A DNA stretch of 64,000 bases, taken from Devosia chinhatensis (lineage in GTDB: Bacteria > Pseudomonadota > Alphaproteobacteria > Rhizobiales > Devosiaceae). Positions 62,594-64,000 of this stretch are shown one piece after another. The stretch covers positions 1,165,501-1,229,500 of the forward strand of contig NZ_JZEY01000061.1 in the NCBI RefSeq assembly GCF_000969445.1, read 5' to 3'. The notes under the pieces are model-generated. The model was given only the letters and a program-made list of their open reading frames with translations, was not told where the DNA came from and searched no databases. Position 1 is the stretch's first letter, and every line of letters begins with the position of its first letter. Both the position numbers and the translations under genes were made by a program.

Positions 62594-63448
62594 TTATTCG
62601 CCCTTCATGTCGAGAAATTCGTCGGCGCTGAGCACGATCCTGTGGTCGATGGCGCCGATCTCGGCGCTGTCCTTGCCCTTGTAGTCGGCGCCGTGCAGCA
62701 CGGTGCGGATGGCGTTGAGGCGCAGCCTCTTCTTGTCGTTGGCACGGATCACGGTCCAGGGCGCATGCTTGCTGTCGGTACGGCGCAGCATCTCGTCCCG
62801 GGCTTTCGAATACGCGTCCCAGAGGTCGAGTGCCTTGAGATCGACGGGAGAGAGCTTCCAGGTCTTGAGCGGATCGTGGCGGCGGTCGTGGAAGCGGCTG
62901 AGCTGCATCTCGCGGCCGATCGAGAGCCAGAACTTGACGAGGCGTATGCCGTCATTGGTCAGGCGCTTTTCAAATTCGGGGGCCTCCGAGAGGAAGCGCT
63001 CGGTCTGTTCGGGCGTACAAAAGCCCATCACCGGTTCGACGCCGGCGCGATTGTACCAGGAGCGGTCGAACAGCACCATCTCGCCCGCAGCCGGCAGCCA
63101 TTCCACATAGCGCTGGAAATACCATTGCGTGCGCTCGCGGTCATTGGGCTTGGGCAAGGCAGCGATGATGTTGAAGCGCGGATTGAGATTTTCCAGGAAG
63201 CGCTTGATCGTGCCGCCCTTGCCGGCAGCGTCGCGACCTTCGAAAATGATGACGGTGCGCGTTCCCGCCTCGGCCATATGGGCTTGATGCAGCACCAGCT
63301 GCTTTTGCAGCGCATACATCTGCGTGTCATACTCGTCGCCATCCAGCTTGTCCGCATACGGAAAGCCGCCCGAAGCGAAGGCGGCCTTCTTGATGGCCTT
63401 GGGCAGGTTGGGATCGTTTATGTCAAAGCCGTCAACGGGGTCGGTCAC
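62594..63448 (-). CDS. ppk2: Polyphosphate kinase 2
   Basis: A 284-residue PPK2-family kinase with Walker A EGRDAAGKGGT (about 70-80), Walker B region LFDRSWYNRAGVEPVMGF and the lid-region segment SRFHDRRHDPLKTWKLS. It transfers phosphate between polyphosphate and nucleotides in the cytoplasm. A single PPK2 domain suggests GDP/ADP phosphorylation. The start is a GTG behind GGAGAG. It is divergent from a PAS-containing sensor gene at the window edge. Confidence 0.92.
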   Translation of the reverse strand: MTDPVDGFDINDPNLPKAIKKAAFASGGFPYADKLDGDEYDTQMYALQKQLVLHQAHMAEAGTRTVIIFEGRDAAGKGGTIKRFLENLNPRFNIIAALPKPNDRERTQWYFQRYVEWLPAAGEMVLFDRSWYNRAGVEPVMGFCTPEQTERFLSEAPEFEKRLTNDGIRLVKFWLSIGREMQLSRFHDRRHDPLKTWKLSPVDLKALDLWDAYSKARDEMLRRTDSKHAPWTVIRANDKKRLRLNAIRTVLHGADYKGKDSAEIGAIDHRIVLSADEFLDMKGE

Positions 63449-63517
63449 ACTGTCTCTCCATCGTCATATTGAGCGTGCTATGAAGCCGGCTTGCTTGCAA
63501 GAGGCGGGGGAGGCCCC

Positions 63518-64000
63518 GTGAGTCGACGACCCGAAATGGACGATCCCCTACCTTCCCCGCCATTGACCCCTGTGCAGACAGTGCTGACCCGGCTGATTGG
63601 CTATGGCGCACTCCTGGCCGGGCTGGCAGGTATCATTGCCGGCTTCGTGCTCCTGGGCGATCTGCGGCCCGATATCGCGCTTCTGGGCCTTCTGGCCGCA
63701 ATCGTGCTGCTGGCGCTTTTGCCCCTGCCGGTCGTGACCGTGACGCAAACGAATGGTGAACACTTGCCTGTGGTGCGCCAGGAGCAATCCGTCGCCGCCT
63801 TCGCCGAGGCCCTCGCCGATCCCTGTTTCGTGCTCGACCGTCGCGGCACCGTGCTCTACGGCAATGCGCCGGGTGCCCGGCAATATCCCGGCCTGCTGCC
63901 GGGACGGGTGATGACGCTGGTGCTGCGCAATCCCGATCTGGTCGCGGCCATCGAAACCGCCAGCCGGACCGGAGAGGCGCGCAGCTTCGAACTCCACGAG
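63518..64000 (+). CDS. Sensor histidine kinase, PhoR-like, 5' part only
   Basis: An open frame of 161 codons that runs off the window. Two hydrophobic helices (about residues 24-45 and 50-70) are followed by the start of a PAS domain: AFAEALADPCFVLDRRGTVL, then YGNAPGARQYPG and RVMTLVLRNPDLVAAIETA. This layout matches PhoR-type sensor kinases of Hyphomicrobiales, but the kinase domain is outside. The GTG start has a very strong GGGGGAGG ribosome site; an ATG six codons in is the alternative. Proximity to ppk2 suits a phosphate-linked role, by inference. Confidence 0.72.
   Translation, partial: MSRRPEMDDPLPSPPLTPVQTVLTRLIGYGALLAGLAGIIAGFVLLGDLRPDIALLGLLAAIVLLALLPLPVVTVTQTNGEHLPVVRQEQSVAAFAEALADPCFVLDRRGTVLYGNAPGARQYPGLLPGRVMTLVLRNPDLVAAIETASRTGEARSFELHE

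Overview
The window is a gene-dense, G+C-rich stretch with strong C/G bias at third codon positions. The gene content points to an alphaproteobacterium of the Hyphomicrobiales, and a Devosia-like soil or plant-associated heterotroph is the best guess. The reasons are the many ABC sugar and oligosaccharide importers, an ECF11-type RpoE/ChrR pair, the cys operon order, and ATGA/TGATG-coupled operons. The genus is inference only. No rRNA, tRNA, CRISPR array, transposase or prophage gene was seen.

Layout. 1-2.5 kb: end of a phosphonate operon on the minus strand (DUF1045 2H phosphoesterase, phnM, phnN). 2.6-5.3 kb: glycerate 2-kinase, a VOC protein and a sugar dehydrogenase. 5.4-10.1 kb: a photo-oxidative stress module. 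ECF sigma factor RpoE and zinc anti-sigma ChrR lie divergent from an FAD oxidoreductase and a DUF1365 gene, with DUF2177 and an SDR nearby. Two divergent promoters of the form TGATCC-N18-TA sit in the shared intergenic region. 10.4-14.6 kb: sulfate importer (binding protein, small ORF, cysT, cysW, cysA).

14.8-40.7 kb is the accessory heart of the window: two head-to-tail oligosaccharide uptake and catabolism islands, each with a LacI regulator. Island A (16.0-27.8 kb) has a Tat-type family-5 binding protein, a GHL6-like glycoside hydrolase, a peptide-type ABC importer with a fused double ATPase, a Gfo/Idh/MocA oxidoreductase, two TIM-barrel isomerases and tartronate semialdehyde reductase. 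Island B (29.2-40.7 kb) has a paralogous importer with two separate ATPases, a DUF2264 protein (possible GH154), a 2-hydroxyacid dehydrogenase, an unusual acyltransferase/alpha-alpha fusion and a ThuA-like protein. Products of island A plausibly drain through Hyi and GlxR to glycerate and then to the glycerate kinase at 2.6 kb.

40.7-56 kb: a methyltransferase, ROK kinase and CutC; a DeoR regulator with a long perfect palindrome at its start; an M81 peptidase with an MFS transporter; and a third importer operon (Gfo/Idh, two permeases, binding protein, ATPase, RpiR regulator, GH20 hexosaminidase) that suggests amino-sugar oligosaccharide use. 56-64 kb: housekeeping and stress genes (lysine-rich small protein, 3-methyladenine glycosylase, class D beta-lactamase, DUF924, ABC exporter, M29 aminopeptidase, PPK2) and the 5' end of a PAS-containing sensor that runs off the window.

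A recurring architectural theme is a perfect G+C-rich hairpin just after the stop codon of every solute-binding-protein gene in the window (four of four). All coordinates and motifs were read by eye; family names come from motif recognition, not searches.
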